A stretch of 17,400 nt of DNA from Zygnema cylindricum (taxonomy: Eukaryota > Streptophyta > Zygnematophyceae > Zygnematales > Zygnemataceae), in NCBI GenBank assembly GCA_037447655.1, contig JBBHKE010001060.1:101123-118522 (forward strand), in the 5' to 3' direction. The position numbers were made by a program, and so were the translations under genes. Positions 1 through 8,837 of the stretch are shown here, in pieces. The notes beneath the pieces are model-generated. The model saw nothing but the letters and a program-made list of their open reading frames with translations, was not told the DNA's origin and ran no database searches. Numbering within the stretch: the stretch's first letter is position 1; the number at the start of each line of letters is the position of its first letter.

Positions 1-307
1 TCCTGAACAGCTCGGTTTTTCAAGGATTGTCTGTATCTTTCTTCTTTCTTTTCCTCCATCCATTTGTAGAAGAACCGAGTCCTAACCAAGATCAGTCAAA
101 ATAATTTGATGTACAAAATTGGGTCTGTTATTTGTTTGTCTTGGCTTTATCAAATAAGAGAGTATATCTAGTTGTTTTTGTCAAATAAGGGAGTGCAAGA
201 AAAAATAGAAAACCAGAAGCCATATCCTTTTTAAAAGTTCTGGGTCGTTACTTTTATTCAGATAGAGACCTTAGTTTTCATCTACGTGGAGATGTTATGA
301 TTTACAG
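1..307 (+). other. Partial intron of the C2-GRAM-VASt gene
   Basis: No frame here matches the segment that precedes the second C2 domain in the family, and stops occur in all plus-strand frames. The stretch ends in an acceptor (TTTACAG, AG at 306-307) that leads directly into conserved coding sequence. It is therefore read as the 3' part of an intron; the exons for the protein's N-terminal half must lie left of the window. Confidence 0.75.
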
Positions 308-3300
308 AAGGAGATCACGGTTTGAAAGCAAACGGAAATGGGTGGCTCGTCACGATCACGCTTTTAGAGGCAGAAAATTTGCCAGCAACAGGACTCACTG
401 GAAAGGCTGATCCATATGTCATATTTACATGTAACGGGAAAACTCGCACCAGTTCTGTAAAACTGCAGTCCCTGAATCCATGTTGGAATGGTGAGTTTTA
501 GTGTGAAGTCAACTGATCCCACACCTATGATTTGAGATAGAAGAGAGACTAAGATGGGGAGATAATGGACCAAGGCAACATAAATGGTGGGAGAATGGGA
601 CCAGAAGATAAGGGGGACGGGAAGGATATGGACACAAAGATGGAAACTGGAACAAAATTGGGAGTCGAAACAGTACAATGTTCACTACTGTCTTTCAGTG
701 TCTCTAACGGCTTTAAAGTCAACAATTGTATTTTGGTTTAGAACAAATCAGTGGGTTATTGTGGAAGATAATTATAGCATTGATAATGCATGCAGAAGTT
801 TGCTAACACAACCCAAAATTAATAGTGGTGATAGTCATATGGGAACTGACAAATGGGACAGACTCTTAAAGAACCTCCTCTTTTTTTTTTCAGAGATACT
901 TGAATTTGACGCTTTCGATGATCCTCCGTCTATCATGGATGTGGAAATTCTCGACTACGATGGTCCATTTGCAACAGCAGAATTGATTGGAAGGACGGAG
1001 ATAAATTTTCTGAAACATTCATCTAATGGTGATATGTGGATCCCATTGGAAGGAAAACGAGCAAAGGCCCAAAATTCATGTCTGCATTTGCGTGTTTTCC
1101 TTACAAATACTTCAGAGAAAATGCCAAAATTTCTCGAAGAGTTGGAGAAAGAAACTGGAACCAAGGTGTGTTATTGTGACGGACCTTCTGTTTTTTCTGT
1201 TGTTTTGTTTTCCTGCATTCATGGGTGTATTTTATGGATCTTTACATTGCAGTTACGGAAGAGAAAACAATAATTATAAAGGAAGAATCAATTAAGCCTT
1301 TCCGTGTAAGTCTATGTTTTGGGTAAGGAAGCATGTGAGTTTCAGTTGACATGTTTTTAAAGTAAATTGCTTGTTTATTTCAGATGGGACGTAAAAATTC
1401 GCAAAAAAATGCCGCGTTTCAAAGACTTTTTTCGCTGCCGGATAACGAGCTACTCATTAATGACTTTACATGTGCGGTCAAAAAGAAACTACCACTTCAG
1501 GTAAAGAGAAACAACATCTGTTTTTTTCATCTTTTGTTGACTTCTTTTTTCAACCGCGTTTCTGATCATGGGGCTAGGACAGTTTGTGAAGGAACAATGA
1601 CGTTTGTTATTTTTGGAAAGAAGACAAATAGCTAGAATGGAATTTTTATAGTTGGGTTTTTGAGAATGTTCAATTGTTAGCATGAGTTTATACGGAGAAA
1701 TGTCTGGATTTATGGTTTGTCATCATCTACACGGATTATCATTATGAGGGATTGTGGTGATGGCAAATTTCTCTTTGTCTTATTATTATTAATCCACCTT
1801 GATGTAGTATGTCAATCTACAAAAAATTATATGCATTTCTTTTTGACTCACGTTATACGCTAAACAGAGAAAATTTTCTGAAAGACCCACGTTAAATCTT
1901 GTGGAATACCACGTAAAGGTGGTGCAAGAAGGACATCTCGGAGTCAAATAATTAGACAAAAAGTGATAAATTTGTTGTAGTATTTTCATTATGTTTTCTT
2001 TTTGGGCTTTGACTTTTCTTGTAAAGGGACGACTTTTTGTTTCGAGCCGCATGCTTGGTTTTTTTACCAATTTGTTCGGTATACGAACACACTTTACTCT
2101 TCTTTGGGAGGACATTGAAGAAATTAAAGAATACGCCCCCACCATTAATCCGTTGGGCCGATTTATTAACCCCAGTATAACTATTTATTTAAAGAAAGGC
2201 AAAGGTAACGATTCGAGAGTGGGATCGTATGGAACTGATGCCCAAGGGAGAATGAAATTTCGCTTTTTGTCTTTTGTGAGGCCAAATGTCGCATTTCGGT
2301 AAGTGAAATCTTGTCCTTACCTGGATATCATGGTTTATTAGTTTCCTTGAGGTTTCGCCTCTCCCTTCCTCTCCCACTTCCTCTGGGTATTTGTTTTGGG
2401 GCACTCTGGGTTGATTTTCATGGAGTTTTCTACTTTTCTGGTTCTCTTCTTCCCTCTCCCTCTCTCTTTCCATCCTTCCCCTTCCCCTCCATTGACATCT
2501 CTGTTCATTTTTCCAAGTTTCTCTTAACCTTTAGATTCCGGCTTCACTCTAAATACCATTTTTGTCTTTTGACACGTCAACCTTTCTATTTTCTCGCTTT
2601 CTATTCGCTCATTTTTTTGTTACAACAGAACTGTGGAGGTTTTATGGAAAAACCGTCTTCTCCCTGTTGAACAACGATTGGAAAAAGTGGAAGAAGCAAA
2701 TGCCTCGGATCCTTCCCTTCTGAAAAATTCGGGAGCGGTAAATCAAGCCGACGATAATGCAGTCTTTTTGGGCGTGGAACCTGCAAAAATGGAAGAAGTA
2801 GCACTTGTTGAAATTCCAGTTTCGGTAAGTTTTTCTTATCACTAAATTCTTCGACATCTACTTTTTCTCTCACTTTTTTGTTCTCAATGTCTTCTTCGTC
2901 AACTTTTGTTTTACTTTCTTTTTAATCTTTGTCAAAATGGAAGCAGTAGCACTCGTCGAGCTTCCAGTTTTGGTAAGTTTTGTAGTTGAAAAATTCTTCG
3001 ACTTCTACTTCTGCTTTCACTTTTTCTGCGTTCATTTTTCTTCTTTGGTATCTTCTTCGTCAACAACTTCTCTTGTGTTTTTTATTTTATTTCTCCATGT
3101 TGAATGTTTGAGTACAACAGTGAGATGTTTTTACTTTTCTAGTTTGTTACAATATTGATATCTTCTTTTCGCTGTTTCCGAGTATGGTATGGTGAAATTC
3201 TCAACCTCGCCTCTGATGTAAGAAATTTCAAAATAAAAAAATTCTAAATAAGACGAACAATTTCATTTTTTTTCACATATTACATCCGACGTTTGATCTT

Positions 3301-4479
3301 GTTTAGGCAAGTATATAGAATTCTACATCGAGATTCCTTTTCCTCCCCTACCTGTCTTTATTTCCTAGAATCCTGACATCTTGTCTTCCTCTCCCCTTTC
3401 ACCTCCCTCCCTGTTTTGCCTCTTCTTTCTTTCCATGCTGACTCTAGTTTTAATTTCCTTCTTTGAGCTCTTAAACTCTTTTTCAGGTCGAACAACTCTT
3501 GGAAGTGGTTCAGGAAAAGGAGACCGAGATTCGAGTTTCTGAACAACTTGGGATGACAAATTTTTCGAGTACTGAGTGGCACGAAGTCGAGGATGAGCCC
3601 GGGCAGAAAAAACTTCAGAGGTTGATAAAATACGTTATGTCTCGTCAAGTTTGTTCTTTTGGGTCGTCGATCTCGGCCGTCCAACAGAAGTATATTTCGC
3701 CTGATTATCATTCTGCAGTTTTGGAGGAAGTGATAACGATGCACAATGTTCCTTTCGGAGACCATTTTCGGGTGAGTTTTTGGTTTTTTTTGGGTTTTTT
3801 TGGGTTTTTTTGGGTTTTTTAGGTTTTTCTTGAACCTTGACACTTGTTTCCAAACGTTTTCAACCATCGTATGGCGACATGTCAACAGATAGCTTTTCTT
3901 TTTTTCCTCCTTACTGTCGCGTCGCTTTTCTGGTAGCTTCTGTCTTTTGCAGTCATTAATATTTTGTTTCGATGTTCGCGGAGATATTTTATTTATTTAA
4001 GCGAGTTTGCGGTCGTTAAGTTTCTGTCTCGATCTCTCAGATAGCATTTATTTCTTTAAAGCAAATTCAAACTGGTATTTGAGCGGATTTGTAGTCATAT
4101 CAGGCTTTTGTTTTCATCCTCAGGGTAAACATTCTGTAAAATAAAAACTGGTTTAAAAATGATAAAAACTGATTAAAAACTGTTAAAGGCTGATTTAAAA
4201 CTGATTAAAACTGATTGAAAACTGATAAAAACTGATTTAGAACCGGTTTAATGTGGACAGGTGGAAACGCGTCGTACCGTTCAATCCACTTCCGCAGATG
4301 GATTTGTCGTTTCCAAAATTAGAGCGGAAGTGGGAATAGCGTGGCATAAGGAAACAGAAACAAAGGAAAAAATCACTCGTAATATTCTCAAATTTTATAA
4401 AAAACATTTAAGAAATACCGTGGATGTTGTGGTCCAAGAAGTCATCGCAGTCACTCAAGGGTCTGTGGAGAGAGGGTAA
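308..4479 (+). CDS. C2-GRAM-VASt domain protein, C-terminal half (At1g03370-like), seven exons
   Basis: Exons are read at 308-490, 894-1165, 1384-1500, 2027-2298, 2629-2824, 3487-3771 and 4261-4479 (TAA stop). Donors are GTGAGT, GTGTGT, GTAAAG, GTAAGT, GTAAGT and GTGAGT, and every acceptor is AG. Joined, they give 513 residues without a stop. Residues 12-115 are a C2 domain (WLVTITLLEAENLP, ADPYVIF, NGKTRTSS, DYDGPF). Residues about 163-285 are a GRAM domain (INDFTC, GRLFVSSRMLGFF, LLWEDIEEI). Residues about 332-500 are a VASt domain (QQKYISPD, EEVITMHNVPFGDHF, KITRNIL). Known family members are membrane-contact or lipid-binding proteins with two C2 domains, and this fragment is roughly their second half. 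In C2 loop 1 the first calcium Asp of the family is Gly28, while D34, D81 and D83 are kept, so calcium binding may be weak (inference). Family assignment is strong; exact splice sites are predictions. Confidence 0.9.
491..893 (+). other. Intron, C2-GRAM-VASt gene
   Basis: A 403-bp phase-1 intron with donor GTGAGT at 491 and a T-rich tract ending in CAG at 891-893. It splits the C2 domain between its second and third thirds. Nothing else is recognisable in it. Confidence 0.8.
1501..2026 (+). other. Intron inside the GRAM domain
   Basis: A 526-bp phase-0 intron with donor GTAAAG at 1501 and acceptor GTAAAG/GG with AG at 2025-2026. It separates LPLQ from GRLF of the GRAM domain. It holds the short inverted-repeat element at 1728-1806; the rest is AT-rich and unremarkable. 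Confidence 0.8.
1728..1806. mobile_element. Possible short MITE (TACAC inverted-repeat family), intronic
   Basis: A 79-bp segment begins TACACGGATTATCATTATGAG and ends CCACCTTGATGTA. Its left end resembles the left end of the element at 12225 (shared ATC-TTATGAG core after TACAC). Its right end reads TACATC on the opposite strand. Similarity between its own two ends is only moderate, so this is the weakest proposed copy of the family. Confidence 0.35.
2299..2628 (+). other. Intron, C2-GRAM-VASt gene
   Basis: A 330-bp phase-2 intron, donor GTAAGT at 2299, acceptor TACAACAG ending at 2628. The middle and 3' half are C/T-rich, as expected for a pyrimidine tract. No other feature is seen. Confidence 0.8.
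2786..3081 (+). repeat. Tandem duplication of an exon end plus its donor site
   Basis: The last 39 bases of the exon ending at 2824 and the start of the following intron are repeated 148 bp further on. Unit 1 is about 2786-2933 and unit 2 about 2934-3081. Unit 1 codes KMEEVALVEIPVS before GTAAGT at 2825. Unit 2 codes KMEAVALVELPVL before GTAAGT at 2973. The shared intron part includes ATTCTTCGAC and TCTTCTTCGTCAAC, with small insertions in unit 2 (offset grows from 148 to 161). Using the second donor would read through TAA at about 2843. Confidence 0.85.
2825..3486 (+). other. Intron between the GRAM and VASt coding exons
   Basis: A 662-bp phase-0 intron, donor GTAAGT, acceptor TTTTTCAG ending at 3486. 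Its 5' part is the duplicated unit described at 2786-3081. The remainder is T-rich with a C/T-rich stretch from about 3330 to the acceptor. Confidence 0.8.
3781..3820 (+). repeat. 10-bp tandem repeat, TGGGTTTTTT x4
   Basis: Three exact copies of TGGGTTTTTT at 3791-3820 are preceded by one copy with one G changed to T (3781-3790). The array begins nine bases after the donor GTGAGT. Intronic GGG runs close to a donor can act as splicing enhancers; a role here is only inferred. Confidence 0.9.
4143..4246 (+). repeat. AAAACTGATT tandem array before the last acceptor
   Basis: Degenerate repeats of AAAACTGATT fill about 100 bp. CTGAT starts at 4169, 4190, 4201, 4211, 4222 and 4232, mostly 10-11 bp apart, with CTGGT and CTGTT variants between. 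CTGAT fits the CTRAY branch-point consensus. The last one puts its A at 4235, about 25 nt before the splice site at 4260. Confidence 0.85.
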
Positions 4480-4481
4480 CA

Positions 4482-4706
4482 TCGAAGGAGGGATGGAGGA
4501 GGAAGGGAGGGATGGAGGAGGGATGGAGGAGGGATGGAGGAGGAATGCAGGAGGTGGGATGGAGAAGGAGGGAGGGAGGGAAGACGGATGGAGGAGGGAT
4601 GGAGGAGGAGGGATGGAGGAGAGGGATGGAGGAGGGATGGAAGAGGAAGGATGGAGGAGGGGGGACGGAGGAGGAGGGATGGAGGAGGAGGGATGGAGGA
4701 GAGATT
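4482..4706 (+). repeat. G/A-rich minisatellite in the presumed 3' UTR
   Basis: Starting within a few bases of the TAA stop at 4477-4479, about 220 bp is almost all purine, built from variants of GGAGGGATGGA and GGATGGAGGA. One C-containing interruption lies near 4575-4595. Open frames across it are low-complexity repeat translations and are not genes. Many GGG and GG runs give G-quadruplex potential on the sense strand. Confidence 0.9.
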
Positions 4707-4879
4707 AGTAATTTGTGTGCTTCACGTGTATAGTCATTGAGTTTGTTTTATTTTTTTTGGTGGTTTTAGGGTTTTTAAAGATTAAATCTTTGATATCGTT
4801 TCGTCAACAAGCTGGTGAGGATTATTGTTTGATAATTTTTTTTGGTAAATTATTGGTAGTCTTTGTAGGGTTTTTCTAT

Positions 4880-4978
4880 GGAGGGGGAGGAAGAGAGAAA
4901 GGGAGAGGGAGAGAGGGAGAGGGGAGGAGAGAGAGAGGGAGGGAGAGGAAGTGGGAGGAGAATGGAAGAGAAGGAAAG
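4880..4978 (+). repeat. GA-rich purine tract
   Basis: About 100 bp of nearly pure purine on the plus strand (GGGAGAGGGAGAGAGG-type units), 400 bp downstream of the C2-GRAM-VASt stop codon. It may lie in the 3' UTR or just beyond it; the polyadenylation site is not evident. Confidence 0.85.
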
Positions 4979-5489
4979 ATGTAGTGTATTAAAAGTCGAA
5001 ATTCTCCGTAATTGAGAATTTATAAGGGTAATAGAGGATTCAAATTCTGTCTAGGGTTTGGGAAAGGTACGATGTACCACGTGATATTTATTGGTTTGAT
5101 TTACTACTTTTGTCTTTTGTTAGAAAATTGTAGTACAATCAAGGGAATTTAAGAAGAAATAATGTAAAAGTAACATAGTAGTTGACATTGATTTAGTGTT
5201 GATATTTTTATCTTTATAAACATTTCGAAGTTTGTGACTTGATCCCTTGTGATGAGTTTTTGTTTAAGAATCTTTTCTTTTGGCACGTTAAAATCAAACT
5301 AAAGAGAACACTGATGATTTACATGTATTTTTTTATATATATATATATATTTTTGTTTTCCTTTCTTTTTTGCCTGCCTTTGCTAAGTCATTTTTTTTAG
5401 ATGATTTGTAAATAATGTGAAGTTCAAAAAACGCATAATATATTGGGTGAGTCTTTTCAAGTCGGTTTCGGTCCGAGGAAAGTTGTTTT
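4979..5489. other. AT-rich intergenic stretch
   Basis: No coding frame with family similarity and no RNA gene is seen. A short (TA)n run lies at about 5335-5351. The sequence is otherwise unremarkable AT-rich DNA between the C2-GRAM-VASt gene and the intergenic repeats. Confidence 0.6.
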
Positions 5490-5600
5490 TCCTCCTCCTT
5501 CCCTTTCCTTGTCTCCCTCCTCTCATCTCCCTTCCCTCCCTCCCACGCTCCCTTCCCTCCCTCCCACGCTCCCTTCCCTCCCTCTCTCCCCCTCTCGTCA
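5490..5600 (+). repeat. C/T-rich minisatellite with a 21-bp unit
   Basis: A pyrimidine tract in which the 21-bp unit beginning CCCTTCCCTCC and ending CCACGCT occurs at 5529-5549 and 5550-5570, with a partial third copy from 5571. The flanks are simple CT-rich sequence. Confidence 0.85.
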
Positions 5601-6490
5601 TATCTCTCTCTCCCACACTGTCGAGCCCAAGGCGTTACTTGCCAATCAAAGATGTGACTCTGCGATTCGAAGCCTGAGAAGCTTTACAGTGGCTATATGA
5701 CCTTATTTATTATTATTTTTTTTTTTCTTAATGTGCATCTTTTCAGTTCTAGAAGCTTTCTCGCTCTATCCTTCGAGCCTTGGTCCCAATTTTGGAGCCT
5801 TAAGATATTCCCAAATCTTTAAATTTCTCTTGGTGATTCCTGCAAGTTGGCTAGATCCTTGAGAGGTGTTTTCCACTCTTTGAAAGAAAAAAAAAGAGGT
5901 GTTTCCTTCTCTTTGAAAGGAGAGGGCTTAGTTGACTCGATTTGTGATGGGTGTAACGAACTTCGATTTGAAGTTTCGAGTTCTTAGTAGGACTTTTCAC
6001 CGCAAATCGAGGTATTGAAGATTTATGGGTCTTCCAACTAAATTCTTTTCACAAGTTTTTTTTTGTTTTTACAAGTTGGCAGGAGCATTTCTTACCGTAA
6101 GCTCACGTATCCATCAAAGCGTAGGAAAAAAGTGAAAGTCAATGCTGGTCAATTTCCCTTATGTCCTAAAATCCGAGTAACGGCAATGACTGAGGCATGG
6201 TGAAAGGAGACAAAAGAAGAAGTCAGGGAGTGTATAGTAGTGATTTCTTGGAAATAGAACTTAAAAGGCAAGCTTTGTGATGCAAACGACAATCCTTAAA
6301 TGAAGACGAAAAAATCTCACACGTGACTATAATATCTGGATTGGATCCACAAACCTAGTAGTAGGTGTTGGTCCAATAAGCGTTAACATGCCAAGCACGT
6401 GTGACCAAAGGTGTGACGTGACACTACATACAAAGTACCCTAAGATCCACCATTAGATCTCGTGTTGTCTAGGTTTGACCATGAGGAAAC
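5601..6490. other. Intergenic DNA, possibly decayed repeats
   Basis: About 0.9 kb without a convincing open frame. It includes a local tandem duplication at 5861-5920. The stretch 6030-6480, which is not T-rich, has the look of old transposon or LTR sequence, but no coding motif, LTR pair or primer-binding site was identified. No function is assigned. Confidence 0.5.
5861..5920 (+). repeat. Imperfect tandem duplication, about 26 bp
   Basis: GAGAGGTGTTTTCCACTCTT-TGAAAG at 5861-5886 is repeated as AGAGGTGTTTCC-TTCTCTTTGAAAG at 5895-5919, separated by an A run. The offset is about 33 bp. Intergenic; no function is apparent. Confidence 0.8.
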
Positions 6491-6549
6491 TACACCGTGT
6501 ATCACTATTAGTGCTATTAGTGTTAACACTAATAGTGATACACGGTGTA
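6491..6549. mobile_element. 59-bp hairpin mini-element of the TACACC family
   Basis: Left arm 6491-6513 and right arm 6527-6549 are exact reverse complements over 23 bases (ends TACACCGTGTATCAC and GTGATACACGGTGTA). The 13-nt centre (6514-6526) contains a repeat of CTATTAGTG. The ends match the elements at 12839 and 16179, including the right-end motif TTAACACTAATA. Almost nothing separates the arms, so this looks like a TIR-only derivative. The TA at each end could be a target duplication. Confidence 0.7.
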
Positions 6550-7114
6550 CTCTTTCTCTCCATTCCACATCCTAATCTACGGTCTTAGATGATTCAGTGA
6601 AGTCTCCATAATCCCTCATATCTCGCTAACTTATATACAATGTACAAAAATGGGACACGAGATTTGTGGTGTTCCCAAGACACTCTTTTATAAGGATGGA
6701 GGGGATGGTCGTAAGAACCTCATCTTAAGACGTGGTCCCGCCTTCTAACCTACATGGAGCTCCTATCCATAAAGTGTTGTTCCCATTTTCCCAAGACAAA
6801 GGGCGTGCACACCCGACCCGTCACTCCAGTGACTTCCCTTCGATGACGTCGCTCCCATTCGTTGTGTTTTAAGACACGGGTAACAAAAGAGTGTCCCTGA
6901 AATCCTCTCTCGTCCTGATGCCATAAGTGAGAAACAATGCACGAGGTCCACAGGGGAATGTCCTTTCGCCCAAGATCAGCTAATTCCCCAAAGTAGAATC
7001 CCAGTTCCCATATCCCCATTTTTTATTTTTTTCCCATTTATTTCAGGATCGTGATTCCTAACAGTCCTGGGATCCCAAGTTGCCAATCTCCGGATCATTG
7101 AGGATTTCGGCTGT
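6550..7114. other. Intergenic DNA without recognisable genes
   Basis: The minus-strand open frames near 6750-7019 have no recognisable domain, no promoter and no splice context. The stretch is richer in C on the plus strand than its surroundings. It may be part of an old repeat into which the element at 7123 inserted. Confidence 0.55.
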
Positions 7115-7556
7115 CCCAAAATTAGTGGTGTATATGTAGCTCTGGCCGGTAATGATATGTACCTTTTTTTTACCTACCAATAATCAATATATTGGCTCGA
7201 TACATTGGTAAAGTAATTAACGCCATAAGTTACTGATACAGCACAAGAAGTTACCAATACATGTCTGGCCGATACTTACCGACGATATCTTCGTCCTGTG
7301 ATACGGAATGGATTGTAAAAAGTTTTTAAAAGCCCTCGTTCTCGTTGCGATAGCGCCTTACTCATTTCGTACTTTATTTCCATAGCGAAATTCTGTAGTG
7401 GAATGCACCACTCCCCCAAACCAATATATCGGCAATAGTTTTTTATTGGTCCTGGAGCGATATATCAAGACCCCTCACCGTCCGATAACCAATAATGTCG
7501 ATTATAGGATTTTTTATCACGATAAGAATTACCAGATACACATCACTACCCAAAAT
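7115..7556. mobile_element. hAT-like MITE with 8-bp target-site duplication
   Basis: The element proper is 7123-7548 (426 bp). It is flanked by the exact 8-bp direct repeat CCCAAAAT at 7115-7122 and 7549-7556. The left end reads TAGTGGTGTATAT...CTGG and the right end, on the other strand, TAGTGATGTGTATCTGG. An 8-bp duplication with TAG-type inverted ends is characteristic of the hAT superfamily. Inside, variants of CCAATATATCGG / GATACATTGG recur in both orientations near both ends, like hAT subterminal binding motifs (inference). No transposase frame is present, so the element is non-autonomous. Confidence 0.8.
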
Positions 7557-7799
7557 CCTCGGGTGTTCTCCTAACTCCCAAAAGGTTGCGTTCCCATACC
7601 AACCTCCACACAAATCTTCGACGCCTCTGTCCTAAAAATCTCGATAATGTTCCCAAAACTATCATTCTTTGGTCGGGGAGTACACTGACCCCAACCTCCC
7701 TACCTTTGTCGAGAGAGAGCTTATCACCCCAATGTCTGACATTGTAGCACCAATCCGGACCCAGTGTTCTGTACCCAGACCCCTTTGACGTTCGATATT
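7557..7799. other. Intergenic flank of the hAT-like MITE
   Basis: C-rich, non-coding sequence continuing that left of 7115. Removing the element and one duplication rejoins it smoothly. Nothing else is recognised. Confidence 0.5.
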
Positions 7800-8190
7800 C
7801 AGAGCTTATTCCGAGCCTATTCCGAGCCTACCCCAAGCCCATTCAAAGCCTATAGAGCATATTTTAATCCCGAGCCTACCCCGCGCCTATTCTGAACCTA
7901 TTCTGACCCCATTCTGAGCCTATTCTGATGCAATCCCAAGCTGGCCCGAGCCTATTCCGAGCTTATCCTGAGCCTATTCTGACCATATCCTAATCCTATT
8001 CCGAGCCTATCCCGAGCCTATTCTGACCTTATCCTGACCCTATTCCGAGCCATGTCCTGACCCTATTACGAGCCATGTCCTGACCCTATTCCGAGCCATG
8101 TCCTGACCCTATTCTGAGCCATGTCCTGACCCTATTCCGAGCCATGTCCTGACCTTATTCCGAGCCTATCCAAACCTATTTCGAGCCCAA
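7800..8190 (+). repeat. 10-bp minisatellite with a 23-bp higher-order block
   Basis: The basic unit is about 10 bp, CGAGCCTATT, with variants (CTGACCTTAT, CCAAGCCCAT). At the right end it changes to a homogeneous 23-bp unit: CATGTCCTGA recurs at 8051, 8074, 8097, 8120 and 8143, exactly 23 bp apart, differing at only one or two positions. The low divergence suggests that block expanded most recently. Confidence 0.9.
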
Positions 8191-8837
8191 ACAGTCGTCC
8201 CCGATTCCAAACCCGAATTCCATCCTTTGATTCCTTGCTTACTTGGGCAACTCCGAGGTTTGAACTTGACACCTGTCCCTGGTTCAATAGCTACAATTTA
8301 GGGAGACATATATGATGTTTTTTTTCTAATAACGATACTCTAATATTAGAGTGACAACGCTAAAGCAAAAGGTGAACTTAAAAGATAGTCCAATCGTAAA
8401 CATTAAATCATTGGAAACTAATCAGTAATTGTTTAAAAATAGAAAAAAGGAAAAAAAGGGCACCAGGTCGAGTTTAAGTTTAGGAAGTTGAAAAAAAAAA
8501 AAAGTAAAAAAATTAAGACATTTGACATTTGGGGAAATATAAATAAAATTTGAGGCCTCGTTAAAATCGTATCCTCGTACATAAAAAAATACAGTGACAA
8601 TCCGAAAGGAAAAATAAGAAAAAGGGAAAAAAAAAATGAATTGGGTCAGACCAATATATTTGCAAAAATGGAAATGCGCACAAAAAATTAAGCGTGCAAT
8701 TTGGATACTAAGAAAAGAAAACAAAAAAAAAGCCTAAAACTTCCTGAAAAACTTGAACTTGAACTTTGTCTCCTCGCGTATACAAAGTCATTTTTTTTGA
8801 AATTTCCATATTTTTCTATTCACTACCGTCATTTCTA
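8191..8837. other. AT-rich intergenic stretch
   Basis: About 650 bp with A-runs and T-runs and no believable coding frame. It holds a perfect 16-bp palindrome, ACTCTAATATTAGAGT, at 8337-8352. The right part probably lies beyond the 3' end of the cysteinyl-tRNA synthetase transcript, but no clear polyadenylation signal could be chosen. Confidence 0.5.

Larger units (their letters stand above)
3772..4260 (+). other. Last intron of the C2-GRAM-VASt gene
   Basis: A 489-bp phase-0 intron. It starts GTGAGT, followed at once by a T-and-GGG repeat, and ends in TGTGGACAG at 4260 with almost no pyrimidine tract. An array of CTGAT motifs lies upstream of that acceptor. The exon boundary is supported by the frame continuing into the conserved end of the VASt domain. 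Confidence 0.75.

Noticed and set aside
364-678. Minus-strand frame opposite the C2 exon
   Set aside because: Shadow of the coding strand, with no domain and no promoter.
584-1273. Single 229-residue plus-strand frame read as an independent gene
   Set aside because: Only 894-1165 is conserved; the flanks are intron sequence with normal splice signals.
4169-4240. Regularly spaced short repeats as a CRISPR array
   Set aside because: Units are about 10 bp with no spacers, in a plant-type intron.
4424-4740. Three overlapping frames of MEEGWRRDGG-type repeats
   Set aside because: They are simple translations of the GGAGGGATGGA minisatellite after the true stop codon.
6750-7019. Minus-strand 89-residue frame
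   Set aside because: No family similarity, no promoter or splice context, and it lies in probable repeat DNA.
6030-7110. Possible LTR retrotransposon remnant
   Set aside because: The base composition is suggestive, but no LTR pair, primer-binding site or pol motif could be shown by eye.
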